Origin: Flavobacterium sp. Root186
Lineage (GTDB): Bacteria; Bacteroidota; Bacteroidia; Flavobacteriales; Flavobacteriaceae
Direction: 5' to 3'
Assembly (NCBI RefSeq): GCF_001428525.1
Contig: NZ_LMHW01000012.1
Span: 186,114-250,113, forward strand
DNA: 64,000 nt
Shown here: positions 16,204 to 26,276 of the stretch, piece after piece
How the letters are laid out: every line of letters starts with the position of its first letter
How positions within the stretch are numbered: the first letter of the stretch is position 1
Position numbers and translations under genes: made by a program
The notes under the pieces: model-generated
What the model saw: only the letters and a program-made list of their open reading frames with translations
The model's database searches: none
Told to the model about the DNA's origin: nothing

Positions 16204-17664
16204 TTAGTCTGGACAGGTTTGTGCTAAAGCATGCCAAACAGTTCCATTGTACAGTTTAATTACATTAGCTGTGGTATCGTAAACAATCATTCCTTCTACG
16301 GGAGAAACAATAGCCGTTTCTGGCGATGCGATTCGTGTTATTACAAAGCCTCTTGTCTTAGACTCTAATATCAGGCTTCCTGCTCTAGGGTCAGACATAT
16401 TACGCGGTACGCTTACCCTGTCAAGTGTTGAAATAATTGTTTTGATAGGCTCTTTTGTACCGCTTGTAACAGCCGGCTTATAGCATACCGCACAGGTTGA
16501 GTCGTAAGAAATCGTTAGTACCGCACCCGGAGAAGTACACGCAAAACGGCTTGAATAATAGGTTGCAGTATATGTACCCGTAGCAGTTACATTAGTAGGG
16601 TCAGCAACGGGTGATCCAAATGCATTTTTCCAGACTATTGTTGCACCCGAAGGTGTTGCAGAGGTGATGTAACTGTTTAAATTGATGTTAAATGTGGTTC
16701 CTGTACATTGTTTTACAGTTGCAGTGCTCAAAACTGGTGGAATATCTCCTGCCTCACAATCCATTACAATAGCATTGTTACTGGTATAAGTACCTGGAGT
16801 CTTACCAAAATCCATTGAAATACCAATACCATTATCTGTATAAGAACTAGGATTAATAGTATTGTTGAAAGCCATAAAGGTATTATTGGCCAAATTGGTA
16901 CCAAGATCACTATAAAGTGCTGAAAAATAACCCGACCACGGCACGCCCCCCAAGTATTGGAAAGCCTCATAAGAAGGTGTTTTTGCAACTCCCATAACAT
17001 AATATGGAGCTGTTCCGGTCACAAACCCTGGACCATTATCACCTCCTGATAAAAAAGTATCCCAGCCATGTGCCAGCGTTACTTTTTCAGTATTGCCTGG
17101 CGGTATGGTTACCGTATAATCGATTAGGAATCTTGAATCAGGGAAATTATAGGTGTATTTTACGTCTAGGTAATAGGTCATGCCATTTTTGACTGCTGAA
17201 AGTCTGATGACATCTTCAAAATGGCCGGGAGGCGATTCGATCAGGGATTGCTGTGTACTGCTGATAATATTAAAATTACCGCCAGAAAGACCTGCACCAC
17301 TTGGGGATAAAGTTCCGCTGGTAAAGTAAGTAGTTCCAATAGCAAGCACCAAACCATGCTTTGTACCTGGTACATCATATGGCTTTGTGGTACCATTAGA
17401 TATTCTGATCCCGGGATTGAATATCTGGTAGGTGTTGTTCCTTAAAATCTGCATATTTCCTGCACCGCTTAGAGAGATTTGAATTCCGTTATCAGCGTTA
17501 GTACCTCCGGGAGCATTAATAATGGTCTGCCCATAATAGTCACCATTTGGATATACACCTTGAGCTTCCTGTGCCTTTATTTTTGCCGGAAACCACATTA
17601 ACAGGACAGCTAGAATAAAAAAACAGAGTCTTGTTTTTTTTGTTTTGTTGAAATTTTGTGTCAT
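16204..17664 (-). CDS. Large exported protein ending in surface-repeat unit
   Basis: The 486-residue protein has a signal peptide with the cleavage region KIKAQ near residue 32. A strand-rich central region rich in Gly, Thr, Asn and Tyr follows; residues 300-390 look like an immunoglobulin-type adhesion module. It ends in the same unit as its neighbour (SLILESKTRGFVITRI to YNGTVWHAL). I see no type IX carboxy-terminal sorting signature. It is the first gene of the three-gene exported group. An adhesin or matrix role is inferred from layout only. Confidence 0.65.
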   Translation of the reverse strand: MTQNFNKTKKTRLCFFILAVLLMWFPAKIKAQEAQGVYPNGDYYGQTIINAPGGTNADNGIQISLSGAGNMQILRNNTYQIFNPGIRISNGTTKPYDVPGTKHGLVLAIGTTYFTSGTLSPSGAGLSGGNFNIISSTQQSLIESPPGHFEDVIRLSAVKNGMTYYLDVKYTYNFPDSRFLIDYTVTIPPGNTEKVTLAHGWDTFLSGGDNGPGFVTGTAPYYVMGVAKTPSYEAFQYLGGVPWSGYFSALYSDLGTNLANNTFMAFNNTINPSSYTDNGIGISMDFGKTPGTYTSNNAIVMDCEAGDIPPVLSTATVKQCTGTTFNINLNSYITSATPSGATIVWKNAFGSPVADPTNVTATGTYTATYYSSRFACTSPGAVLTISYDSTCAVCYKPAVTSGTKEPIKTIISTLDRVSVPRNMSDPRAGSLILESKTRGFVITRIASPETAIVSPVEGMIVYDTTANVIKLYNGTVWHALAQTCPD

Positions 17665-18011
17665 TTAATAATGTATTTAAAATAATAGTATCGGCTGTTT
17701 GATAACTGCCGAATCTCAGGACTTAAGCTGTTTTGTAAAAGCTTGGTAAATAAGAACTTAGGTTTCTTATCTGCATCTCAATTTTGTTTTTTTTCATCTT
17801 TAATTTTTACAATTATGAACTTAGTTGTTTAAATGTTTTTAATGTAATTATCTGTTATTCAGATTTTTGAATTGGAGGTGCAAATTTACAGTGGTATTGC
17901 AGGCGATTTTACCTCTATACGTTTTGATTATTGCAGAATGCGGTAAAAACAAAAGTTTTCCATTTAATAACTATAATTATTTTATTGGTAATTAAATGAT
18001 TATGATAAATG

Positions 18012-18290
18012 TGTTTGAAAGAAATTGGCATGTTTAATGGTTCATTTGTCAGTCAATTGAAAAATGATAAAACAATTGGTGTTGGTAAATTAGAAAATAT
18101 TCTAAAAAAGTATATTGATATTACCATTGAGTGGTTTTTAACTAGAAAGGGAAGTATGTTATAAAACTGATGAAGAAAATTTAGAATATGCTTTTGGTTA
18201 TCAGGGACTTTATGAGGTTTGAAAAGAAGCTATCGAAAGCTTTAAAAAAAACTAATTTTTTATATGGAAGCTCAGATCGCAGAAAAAAAT
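18012..18290 (+). pseudogene. Remnant of an XRE regulator gene
   Basis: In one frame the bases from 18012 read LKEIGMFNGSFVSQLKNDKT and continue IGVGKLENILKKYIDITIEWF. This matches the intact XRE regulator at 3992-4384 residue for residue over about 45 positions. The start region is missing. A stop at 18162-18164 cuts the reading, and a further block after it (GLYEV, then KEAIESFKKN) still matches the coiled-coil region of the intact copy in a shifted frame. It is a decayed paralogue. Confidence 0.85.
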
Positions 18291-18436
18291 CAAATAAAAA
18301 GTTAGATGTTATAATTTGTTCAGTAGCATTAGAAATTAATTTTCTAATTGCTTGAAAGAAAGTTTTTATCAAAGTCTGTGCGAGATTAATCATTTTTCGT
18401 TTAAAATGCTCTGTTCTCTTTTCGGCCAATATTTTC

Positions 18437-18444
18437 TACATTTG
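18437..18444 (+). promoter_or_regulatory. Candidate -7 box directly before sulP
   Basis: TACATTTG fits TAnnTTTG and ends 6 bp before the sulP start codon. If used, the transcript would be almost leaderless. No good -33 TTTG lies at the right distance. Confidence 0.3.
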
Positions 18445-18450
18445 CGGTCT

Positions 18451-19980
18451 ATGAAAAAAACATTCCAACTCTTCGATTTTACTCAAAAAGTCAATTACAA
18501 AAATGAAATTTTAGCTGGTTTAACAGTTGCTATGACCATGATTCCGGAATCGTTGTCGTTTGCTATTTTGGCTGGATTTCCTCCTTTGGTTGGTTTATAT
18601 GCCGCTTTTATTGCCGGATTGGTAACGGCTATTTTTGGCGGAAGACCCGGAATGATTTCGGGCGGAGCAGGAGCAACCGTGATTGTTTTGATCGCTTTAA
18701 TGAAATCGCACGGAATAGAATATGTTTTTGCAGCCGTCGCACTTGGCGGTGTCGTACAAATCTGTATCGGACTTTTTAAACTCGGAAAATTTATTCGGTT
18801 AGTGCCTCAGCCTGTAATGTTTGGTTTTGTAAACGGTTTGGCAGTTGTTATTTTTATGTCGCAGCTAGAGCAGTTTAAAACTGTTGTTAATGGTCAGGTT
18901 TCCTGGCTTCAGGGAACGCCTTTATATATAATGTTAGGTTTGGTTGCACTTACAATAAGTATTGTTTTGCTTTTTCCGAAGCTTACCAAAACGGTTCCGG
19001 CCTCTTTGGTGGCGATTATGGTAGTTTTTGCCATTGTGCTTGTCTTTAATATTGATACTAAAACAGTTCAGGATATTGCTTCCGTGCAAGGCGGATTTCC
19101 TCCGTTTCACATTCCGAATATCCCAATTTCTTTTGAAACTTTAAAAGTAATATTTCCCTATTCTGTAATTGTTGCCGCCGTTGGTTTAACCGAGGGTTTG
19201 CTGACGCTGAATCTTGTAGATGAAATTACCGGAACACGCGGAAACAGCAATAGAGAATGTATCGCGCAGGGAAGTTCTAATATTCTAAATGGTTTTTTCT
19301 ACGGAATGGGCGGCTGCCCGATGATTGCACAAACTTTAGTGAATCTTGGTGCAGGTTCAAGAGCGAGACTTTCAGGAATTATTGCATCGCTAACAATTTT
19401 ATTAATTATACTTTTTGGTGCACCAGTAATTGGAAAATTGCCAATGGCGGCTTTAGTTGGTGTGATGATGATGGTGGCTATTACGACTTTTGAATGGGCA
19501 AGTTTCAAAGTCATTAATAAAATGCCAAGACATGATATTTTTGTGGGAATTCTGGTTGCCGTTGTGACTATTTTGCTTCACAATTTAGCTTTAGCTGTTT
19601 TGATTGGAGTAATAATTTCTGCTTTGGTTTTTGCTTGGGAAAGTGCCAAAAGAATTCGTGCCAGAAATTTTATTGATGAAAACGGAGTAAAACATTATGA
19701 AATTTACGGACCGTTATTCTTTGGTTCCATAACTGCTTTTATGGAAAAATTTGATGTGCAAAACGACCCAAATCAAATTATTATAGATTTCAAAGAAAGC
19801 CGAATTGCCGATATGTCGGCAATTGAAGCACTGAACAATCTGACCAAAAAATACAATCAGGAAAATAAATTAGTGGAGTTAAAACATTTAAGCGAAGACT
19901 GCAGACAATTGCTTAAAAATGCCGATGCTGTTATTAAGGTAAATGTTATCGAAGATCCTACGTATAAAGTGGTCTCTTAA
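18451..19980 (+). CDS. SulP-family anion transporter
   Basis: The 509-residue protein starts at the ATG at 18451 (MKKTFQLFDF). This start is shared with the remnant at 13.9 kb, unlike the longer in-frame start at 18352. It has the SulP core of about 12 membrane helices with VAMTMIPESLSFAILAGFPP near residue 27 and a GGAGATVIV helix turn. A cytoplasmic STAS domain lies at about residues 425-500 (IIIDFKESRIADMSAIEAL). SulP proteins move sulfate, bicarbonate or other anions, usually with sodium or protons. The substrate here cannot be told. Confidence 0.9.
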   Translation: MKKTFQLFDFTQKVNYKNEILAGLTVAMTMIPESLSFAILAGFPPLVGLYAAFIAGLVTAIFGGRPGMISGGAGATVIVLIALMKSHGIEYVFAAVALGGVVQICIGLFKLGKFIRLVPQPVMFGFVNGLAVVIFMSQLEQFKTVVNGQVSWLQGTPLYIMLGLVALTISIVLLFPKLTKTVPASLVAIMVVFAIVLVFNIDTKTVQDIASVQGGFPPFHIPNIPISFETLKVIFPYSVIVAAVGLTEGLLTLNLVDEITGTRGNSNRECIAQGSSNILNGFFYGMGGCPMIAQTLVNLGAGSRARLSGIIASLTILLIILFGAPVIGKLPMAALVGVMMMVAITTFEWASFKVINKMPRHDIFVGILVAVVTILLHNLALAVLIGVIISALVFAWESAKRIRARNFIDENGVKHYEIYGPLFFGSITAFMEKFDVQNDPNQIIIDFKESRIADMSAIEALNNLTKKYNQENKLVELKHLSEDCRQLLKNADAVIKVNVIEDPTYKVVS

Positions 19981-20005
19981 TTTGTCAATTTGAAAATTAG
20001 ATAAT
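19981..20005 (+). repeat. Copy of the ATTAGATAAT-type repeat
   Basis: This 25 bp segment begins TTTGTCAATTTGAAAATTAG and is identical to 21945-21969. It starts directly after the sulP stop codon. Confidence 0.85.
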
Positions 20006-20088
20006 GCGATAGATTGCGCATATCATTATCTAATTCACAAATTTTCTCATTATCTAATTCTTTTATTTGATTTTTGTAACTTTGTAAA

Positions 20089-20997
20089 ATGAAGCTGACA
20101 GAAACCCTTGAAGATTTTTACACTATAAAAGTAAATGGAATGCCAGAGAATCTTAAAAAAGAAATCGGACATTTTAATGTTTTTAAATTGGATGATTTTG
20201 TTGGAAGTATCTGTAAACCATTTCCGTACACTCGAAAAGACTTTTATAAAATCAGTTTGATTATCGGAAAAAACAAAGTGCATTATGCTGATAAGATTTC
20301 CGTTATTGAAGATCAGGCTTTGTTTTTTGCCAATCCGCAGATTCCGTATAACTGGGAGCAGGTGGATGAAAACCAAACCGGATTTTTCTGCATTTTTACT
20401 GATGCCTTTTTTAGTCAATATGGTAATTTAAAAGAGTATCCATTATTTCAGCCAGGCGGAAATCCAATCGTTCCGATTTCTATGGAATTGGCAGAATCTT
20501 TAAAAACGATTTATTTAAGAATGTTTGATGAAATTAATTCTGATTACGCTTTTAAATATGACGTACTCCGAAATTTGATTTTTGAAATTATTCATCAGGC
20601 TTTAAAAACACAAACTGTAACTACTTCATTATACAGTAAATCAAATGCAACGATTCGGGTTTCTTCTTTGTTTTTAGAATTGTTGGAAAGACAATTTCCG
20701 ATAGAATCCATATCACAGCAAATTAATTTCCGTTCGCCTTCAGAATATGCAAACCAGTTAAATGTGCATGTGAATCATTTGAATAAAGCATTAAAAGAAA
20801 CCACGGGAAAAACCACATCACAGATAATTTCAGAAAGAATTGTTCAGGAAGCGATGATTCTGCTCAAACAAACCAATTGGAATATTAATGAAATTGCATG
20901 GTGTTTAGGTTTTGAAGAATTGTCTCATTTTATCAATTTCTTCAAAAAGAATGTTCAGGTTTCACCTAAAAATTATCGTTTAACCGAAATTATTTGA
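20089..20997 (+). CDS. AraC-family transcriptional regulator
   Basis: The 302-residue protein has an amino-terminal cupin-like sensing region (about 1-170). An AraC/XylS pair of helix-turn-helix motifs follows at about 200-300: VHVNHLNKALKETTGKTTSQ, then NINEIAWCLGFEELSHFINF and FKKNVQVSPKNYR. TAACTTTG at 20077-20084 lies only 4 bp before this ATG, so either the transcript is nearly leaderless or the start is Met18 at 20140. It lies 91 bp upstream of, and in line with, the SDR oxidoreductase, its likely target. Confidence 0.88.
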   Translation: MKLTETLEDFYTIKVNGMPENLKKEIGHFNVFKLDDFVGSICKPFPYTRKDFYKISLIIGKNKVHYADKISVIEDQALFFANPQIPYNWEQVDENQTGFFCIFTDAFFSQYGNLKEYPLFQPGGNPIVPISMELAESLKTIYLRMFDEINSDYAFKYDVLRNLIFEIIHQALKTQTVTTSLYSKSNATIRVSSLFLELLERQFPIESISQQINFRSPSEYANQLNVHVNHLNKALKETTGKTTSQIISERIVQEAMILLKQTNWNINEIAWCLGFEELSHFINFFKKNVQVSPKNYRLTEII

Positions 20998-21022
20998 TTT
21001 TCGTAACTTCTTGCTTGATTGC

Positions 21023-21057
21023 TTTAATTTTTTAGAAGCACTTCGCCAATACCTTTG
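21023..21057 (+). promoter_or_regulatory. Candidate promoter of the SDR gene
   Basis: TACCTTTG at 21050-21057 matches the Bacteroidota -7 box TAnnTTTG. TTTA at 21023-21026, with 23 bp between, is a near match to the -33 TTTG. Transcription would begin about 25 bp before the start codon. Confidence 0.45.
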
Positions 21058-21088
21058 TCCTGTATTTAAAACGTAAAAATTTAAAGTC

Positions 21089-21928
21089 ATGGGAAATAAC
21101 AAAGTTTGGTTTATCACAGGTGCTTCAAAAGGACTTGGATTAGAATTAGCTAAAAAATTATTGGCAGAAGGTTTCAAAGTTGCCGCAACATCAAGAAGTG
21201 AAGAAGCTTTAGTAAAAGTATTAGGAAATCCTTCTGAAAACTTTCTTCCTCTGGAAATGGACTTGGTTGATGAGAAAAGTGTTAAAGATGCAATTGAGTT
21301 AGCGGTAAGCCATTTTAAAACAATTGATGTTTTAGTAAACAATGCAGGTTATGGTTTATTAGGAACATTAGAAGAATTAACCGATGCAGAATCAAGAAAA
21401 AATTACGAAGTAAATGTTTTCGGATTATTGAATGTAATCAGAAATACAATGCCGTATATGCGTGCCGCGAGATCAGGACACATTTTTAATATTTCATCTG
21501 TTGGAGGTTACTATGGAGAATTTCCAGGCTGGGGAATTTACTGTTCTACAAAGTTTGCCGTTGCCGGTTTAACAGAATCTTTATCTGCAGAAATTAAGCC
21601 TTTTGGAATTCACGCTACTATTGTTTATCCGGGTTATTTTAGAACCGATTTCTTAAAAGACAGTTCGTTATTACTGCCTCAAAACCCAATTGCAGAATAT
21701 AAAAATGTAAGAGAATCCGAAAGCGCTCACAAAGATGATATTAACGGAAATCAGCCTGGAGATCCTGTAAAATTAGCAGAAGCTTTAATTAAAGCAAGCC
21801 AAGATCAAAACCCACCTTTACATTTGTTTTTAGGAGAGGATGCCTACAATATGGCAAATCAAAAAATTGCAAGTGTTCAGGGTGAATTGGAACAATGGAA
21901 ATCAGTTTCGGTATCAACTGGATTCTAA
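21089..21928 (+). CDS. Short-chain dehydrogenase/reductase (SDR)
   Basis: The 279-residue protein has the classical SDR fold. The cofactor motif TGASKGLGLELA is near residue 11 and NNAG near residue 86. The catalytic Ser (FNISSVGG) and the Tyr-x-x-x-Lys (YCSTK) lie near residues 138 and 151. Classical SDRs reduce or oxidise carbonyl or hydroxyl groups with NAD(P)(H); the substrate is unknown. It follows the AraC regulator in the same direction, an arrangement common for AraC-controlled oxidoreductases. A terminator at 21991 ends it. Confidence 0.9.
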   Translation: MGNNKVWFITGASKGLGLELAKKLLAEGFKVAATSRSEEALVKVLGNPSENFLPLEMDLVDEKSVKDAIELAVSHFKTIDVLVNNAGYGLLGTLEELTDAESRKNYEVNVFGLLNVIRNTMPYMRAARSGHIFNISSVGGYYGEFPGWGIYCSTKFAVAGLTESLSAEIKPFGIHATIVYPGYFRTDFLKDSSLLLPQNPIAEYKNVRESESAHKDDINGNQPGDPVKLAEALIKASQDQNPPLHLFLGEDAYNMANQKIASVQGELEQWKSVSVSTGF

Positions 21929-21933
21929 TCTAT

Positions 21934-22195
21934 TAATTAGATAATTTGTCAATTTGAAAATTAGATAATTCTTTGATTTTGATTTTAATTGCCTCCAGGT
22001 AAAGCCGGAGGCTATTTTTTAAATAATTAATTCTTATTTTCCGGAGAGGCGCACAGCAGTGCGTCTTGCGTAACGTAACCACAATGTTTGATATTAGAAA
22101 CGTAGACGCACTGCTGTGCGTCTCTACAGAAAATTGGGTCGAATTAAAATAATTCAAAAATTATCTAATTTTCAAATTGACACATTATCTAATTA
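21934..22195. repeat. Nested inverted-repeat intergenic element
   Basis: Arms 21934-21970 and 22159-22195 form a 37 bp inverted repeat with one mismatch (core TCAATTTGAAAATTAGATAA). Inside it lie the SDR terminator (21991-22020) and a second inverted repeat, 22043-22066 with 22104-22127, core CGCACAGCAGTGCGTCT. A further copy of the outer arm sequence is at 19981-20005. The right arm supplies the stop codon of the phosphodiesterase gene. Confidence 0.85.
21991..22020 (+). terminator. Terminator of the SDR gene
   Basis: GCCTCC and GGAGGC form a stem around AGGTAAAGCC, followed by TATTTTTT. Confidence 0.7.
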
Positions 22196-23391
22196 GCTAG
22201 CATCGATTTTACATCACTCAACTTCCCATCAACCTGATCAATCTGCAAGCCTAGAATATGAGCAATCAAAGGATAAACGGAAACATTTTGAAATGTTGGG
22301 ATTATTTTGTCTACTTTAAAAGCTGGTCCTTTCGCATAAAAAATAGCATGCATATCTTTTTCGTTATTGTCATAACCATGTGTACCGCCGTTTATGTGGG
22401 TACTTTCTTTACCAACTAAACTCCATCCTTTATCTGCTTCAATAACAAAATCGTGTACACGTGGATTGGTTCCGTAATGCAATCTCTTTGGAACTTCGCT
22501 TGATTTCCAAAATTTAATATGTGGTACTTTTTTTAAAGCCTTTGCAATTGAATCATGAAAGCCTGGTTTTGCCTGCAAACTCATAATTGGATTAATTACA
22601 TCTTTATAACCAAGCCATTCCGGTTTTAGATAATCTAGAACAGCTACTTTTTTATCATTGCTGATATCGGCCATTCCGTGATCTGAAACAATAATTAAAT
22701 TGATTTGTTTTCCGATGGATAATTGATCTAACTTTTTAGACAATTCCCCCATGATAGAATCCATTTTGATTGCCATTTTTTTATTTTCAGCAGAAAGCGG
22801 ACCAAAATTGTGTCCGGTATGATCTGGTTCATCAAAATATAAAGTCACCAAATGCGGGCGTTGTTTCTCTGGAAGCTGCAGCCATTTTAAAACGGTATCG
22901 ATTCTGGCTCCATATGGAATTTTATTATCGTAATTTTTATAATAACTTGGATTTCTTTTATCAATATCAGAACCCGGCCAAAAGAAAGAAGCAGCTTTTA
23001 CACCTTGTTGCTCAGCCACATTCCAGATAGGATTTCCACCATAAAAACGAGAATCATTTTTTGCTTTTGATGACAATGAAAACGATTCGTTTAAATCAGC
23101 ATCATAAAAAACATTATTAATAATTCCGTGATGATCTGGATAAAGTCCCGTTACAATAGAATAATGATTTGGAAAGGTTTTACTCGGATAAGAAGGTTTC
23201 ATTGATTTAGCATGAACACCTTCTTTTGCAATTTGCTTCAAATTCTGAAGATTAAATTGTTTTTGATAATCCCAACGGAATCCATCCATAGAAACCAAAA
23301 CGACATAAGGCTCATTACTGGATTGGGAATATGAAAAAGTGGAAAGAAGTAAGAATGTAAAAGATAATAGTTGAGTGGTGAATTTTCTCAT
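22189..23391 (-). CDS. Ectonucleotide pyrophosphatase/phosphodiesterase
   Basis: The 400-residue protein has a signal peptide (about 22 residues, ending FSYS). The alkaline-phosphatase-superfamily NPP domain follows. The metal ligand Asp36 (VSMDGFRWDY) and the catalytic Thr72 (YPSKTFPNHYSIVTGLYP) are in place. SDHGMADIS near residue 236 and GTHGYDN near residue 336 supply further ligands. NPP enzymes cleave phosphodiester or pyrophosphate bonds in nucleotides or lipids with two zinc ions, here in the periplasm or on the surface. The gene is monocistronic and convergent with the SDR gene. Confidence 0.9.
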   Translation of the reverse strand: MRKFTTQLLSFTFLLLSTFSYSQSSNEPYVVLVSMDGFRWDYQKQFNLQNLKQIAKEGVHAKSMKPSYPSKTFPNHYSIVTGLYPDHHGIINNVFYDADLNESFSLSSKAKNDSRFYGGNPIWNVAEQQGVKAASFFWPGSDIDKRNPSYYKNYDNKIPYGARIDTVLKWLQLPEKQRPHLVTLYFDEPDHTGHNFGPLSAENKKMAIKMDSIMGELSKKLDQLSIGKQINLIIVSDHGMADISNDKKVAVLDYLKPEWLGYKDVINPIMSLQAKPGFHDSIAKALKKVPHIKFWKSSEVPKRLHYGTNPRVHDFVIEADKGWSLVGKESTHINGGTHGYDNNEKDMHAIFYAKGPAFKVDKIIPTFQNVSVYPLIAHILGLQIDQVDGKLSDVKSMLAN

Positions 23392-23460
23392 TGTGCAATT
23401 TTAATAGAAATGCAAAGATATTCATAACGAATTTTTTAGGGAAAAAGATAATGTTAAGTT

Positions 23461-23582
23461 TGCCACGAATTTCACGGATTTTTACGAATGCTTTGCGTAA
23501 AAAAAAGGTTACCACAAATTTCACAAATTTTAAACAGAGTGGCTAGAAAATTAATTCTCGAAAATTTGTGAAATCTGTGGCA
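23461..23582. repeat. Flavobacterial CACGAATTTCAC-type repeat
   Basis: GCCACGAATTTCACGGATTT at 23462 is repeated as ACCACAAATTTCACAAATTT at 23511. It returns inverted at 23561-23581. The unit lies between the groEL terminator and the phosphodiesterase gene. Confidence 0.7.
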
Positions 23583-23587
23583 AAAAA

Positions 23588-23613
23588 AAACGCCAGACAT
23601 AAATCTGGCGTTT
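23588..23613 (-). terminator. groEL terminator
   Basis: A 10 bp stem AAACGCCAGA/TCTGGCGTTT with a 6-nt loop is followed on the minus strand by a run of T residues. It lies 22 bp after the groEL stop. Confidence 0.85.
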
Positions 23614-23635
23614 AAATTTTAAGAAGTTAGAACGA

Positions 23636-25270
<1,635 letters not shown>

Positions 25271-25275
25271 TTATT

Positions 25276-25415
25276 GCTTTAGGCAGTAGGCTTTAGGCTT
25301 TAGGCTTTTCTCTACTGCTGATTAGTATTTGTTTTTTATTTGCCTTAAGCTTTAGGCGGTAGGCTTTACGCTTTGTTTAGAAGCTTATAGCTTACGGCTT
25401 AAAGCCTACTGCTTA
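25276..25415. repeat. GGCTTTAGGC/AAGCTT repeat block, left of inserted gene
   Basis: GCTTTAGGCAGTAGGCTTTA at 25276 and AAGCTTATAGCTTACGGCTT at 25381 are matched on the other side of the four-helix-bundle gene at 25794 and 25825. The words TAGGC, CTTTA and AAGCTT recur in both orientations. Confidence 0.85.
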
Positions 25416-25762
25416 ACTAATATTTGTTTTAATTTGTAAATTTTGCTTTTTATGCTGTTGATTTTTTCTATTTGATTTTCTGCAATTTCATTATTTAGAT
25501 ATTGCAGATCTTTAGCTAAAATCAATAGATATTCTGTTTCATTGGCAGAACCCAAAGCGATGTTGAGAAATTGATTAAATTCTTTGTCGCTGTTTCTTCC
25601 GCAACCTTCACTAATGTTAGTTGGAATTGATGAAGAAGCTCTTCTAATCTGACTTGTCAAACCATATAATTCTTCTTTAGGAAAAGTAGAAGTCATTTTA
25701 TAGATTTCTAAAGTAAAAGAATGACTCAGCTGCCAAATATCGTATTTCTTAAAATCTCTCAT
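25406..25762 (-). CDS. Four-helix-bundle (S23/IVP-like) protein
   Basis: The 118-residue protein has the family pattern: DIWQLSHSFTLEIYKMTSTF, then FPKEELYGLTSQIRRASSSI, NISEGCGR, and FLNIALGSANETEYLL. This family was first seen as the protein encoded in 23S rRNA intervening sequences. Related folds act with diversity-generating retroelements. Its role is unknown. The gene sits between groES and groEL, flanked on both sides by the same repeat words. Its last codons and its TAG stop lie inside the left repeat block. Confidence 0.85.
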   Translation of the reverse strand: MRDFKKYDIWQLSHSFTLEIYKMTSTFPKEELYGLTSQIRRASSSIPTNISEGCGRNSDKEFNQFLNIALGSANETEYLLILAKDLQYLNNEIAENQIEKINSIKSKIYKLKQILVKQ

Positions 25763-25764
25763 TT

Positions 25765-25857
25765 TTTTTGAGGCTTTAAGCTTTAAGCTTAAAGCTTTAG
25801 GCAGTAGGCTATAGGCTTTTTTACAAGCTTATAGCTTAAAGCTTACGGCTTATAGCA
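25765..25857. repeat. GGCTTTAAGCTT repeat block, right of inserted gene
   Basis: This block holds copies of the words of the left block (GCTTTAGGCAGTAGGCTATA at 25794 and AAGCTTATAGCTTAAAGCTT at 25825). It runs from the ATG of the four-helix-bundle gene to the groES stop. Confidence 0.85.
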
Positions 25858-25860
25858 AAT

Positions 25861-26136
25861 TTAAATAATCGCAAGGATATCATCCTCACGCATAATCAAA
25901 TAATCAGTTCCTTCCAATTTTAATTCTGTTCCTGCATATTTACCATAAAGAACAGTATCGCCAACTTTTACGGTCATAGTGTGATCTTTAGAACCATTTC
26001 CCACTGCAACGACAGTTCCTTTTTGTGGTTTTTCTTTGGCAGTATCTGGAATAAAAATACCTGAGGCAGTTTTGGTTTCAGCTGCAACAGGCTCGATAAG
26101 TACGCGATCTGAAAGCGGTTTAATGTTTAAGGCCAT
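25861..26136 (-). CDS. groES: Co-chaperonin GroES
   Basis: The 91-residue protein is a full-length GroES. It starts [17 protein letters not shown], has the mobile loop [16 protein letters not shown] and the strand [17 protein letters not shown], and ends EDDILAII. It caps the GroEL ring during folding. It lies upstream of groEL on the same strand. Its own transcription unit is separated from secG by the hairpin at 26227-26260, so groES probably has its own promoter in the 140 bp gap. Confidence 0.98.
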   Translation of the reverse strand: MALNIKPLSDRVLIEPVAAETKTASGIFIPDTAKEKPQKGTVVAVGNGSKDHTMTVKVGDTVLYGKYAGTELKLEGTDYLIMREDDILAII

Positions 26137-26226
26137 GATTTTATATTATTATAAGTTATACGTTTTTAATGTTCTATTGGATTTCAGAAATTGTGCCATG
26201 CTCTTAAAACTGACATTATTTCTTAA

Positions 26227-26260
26227 AAAAAATGCCAGCTTTGACAGGCTGGCATTTTTT
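26227..26260 (-). terminator. secG terminator
   Basis: A stem with core ATGCCAGC/GCTGGCAT and A/T extensions, loop 8 nt, lies directly after secG on the minus strand and separates it from groES. Confidence 0.8.
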
Positions 26261-26276
26261 ATTTATTTCAAAAATA

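Larger units (their letters stand above)
17665..18450. other. Long intergenic region with a gene remnant
   Basis: Between divergent genes lie 786 bp. From 17665 to about 18000 I see only AT-rich sequence. The decayed XRE regulator follows at 18012-18290. The last 130 bp lead to the sulP start and include TACATTTG at 18437-18444. Confidence 0.6.

Noticed and set aside
18181..18429. 82-codon minus-strand frame before sulP
   Set aside because: It overlaps the XRE remnant on the other strand and has no match to any family I know.
25276..25857. Insertion sequence in groESL
   Set aside because: No transposase-like gene is present; the inserted gene encodes a four-helix-bundle protein.
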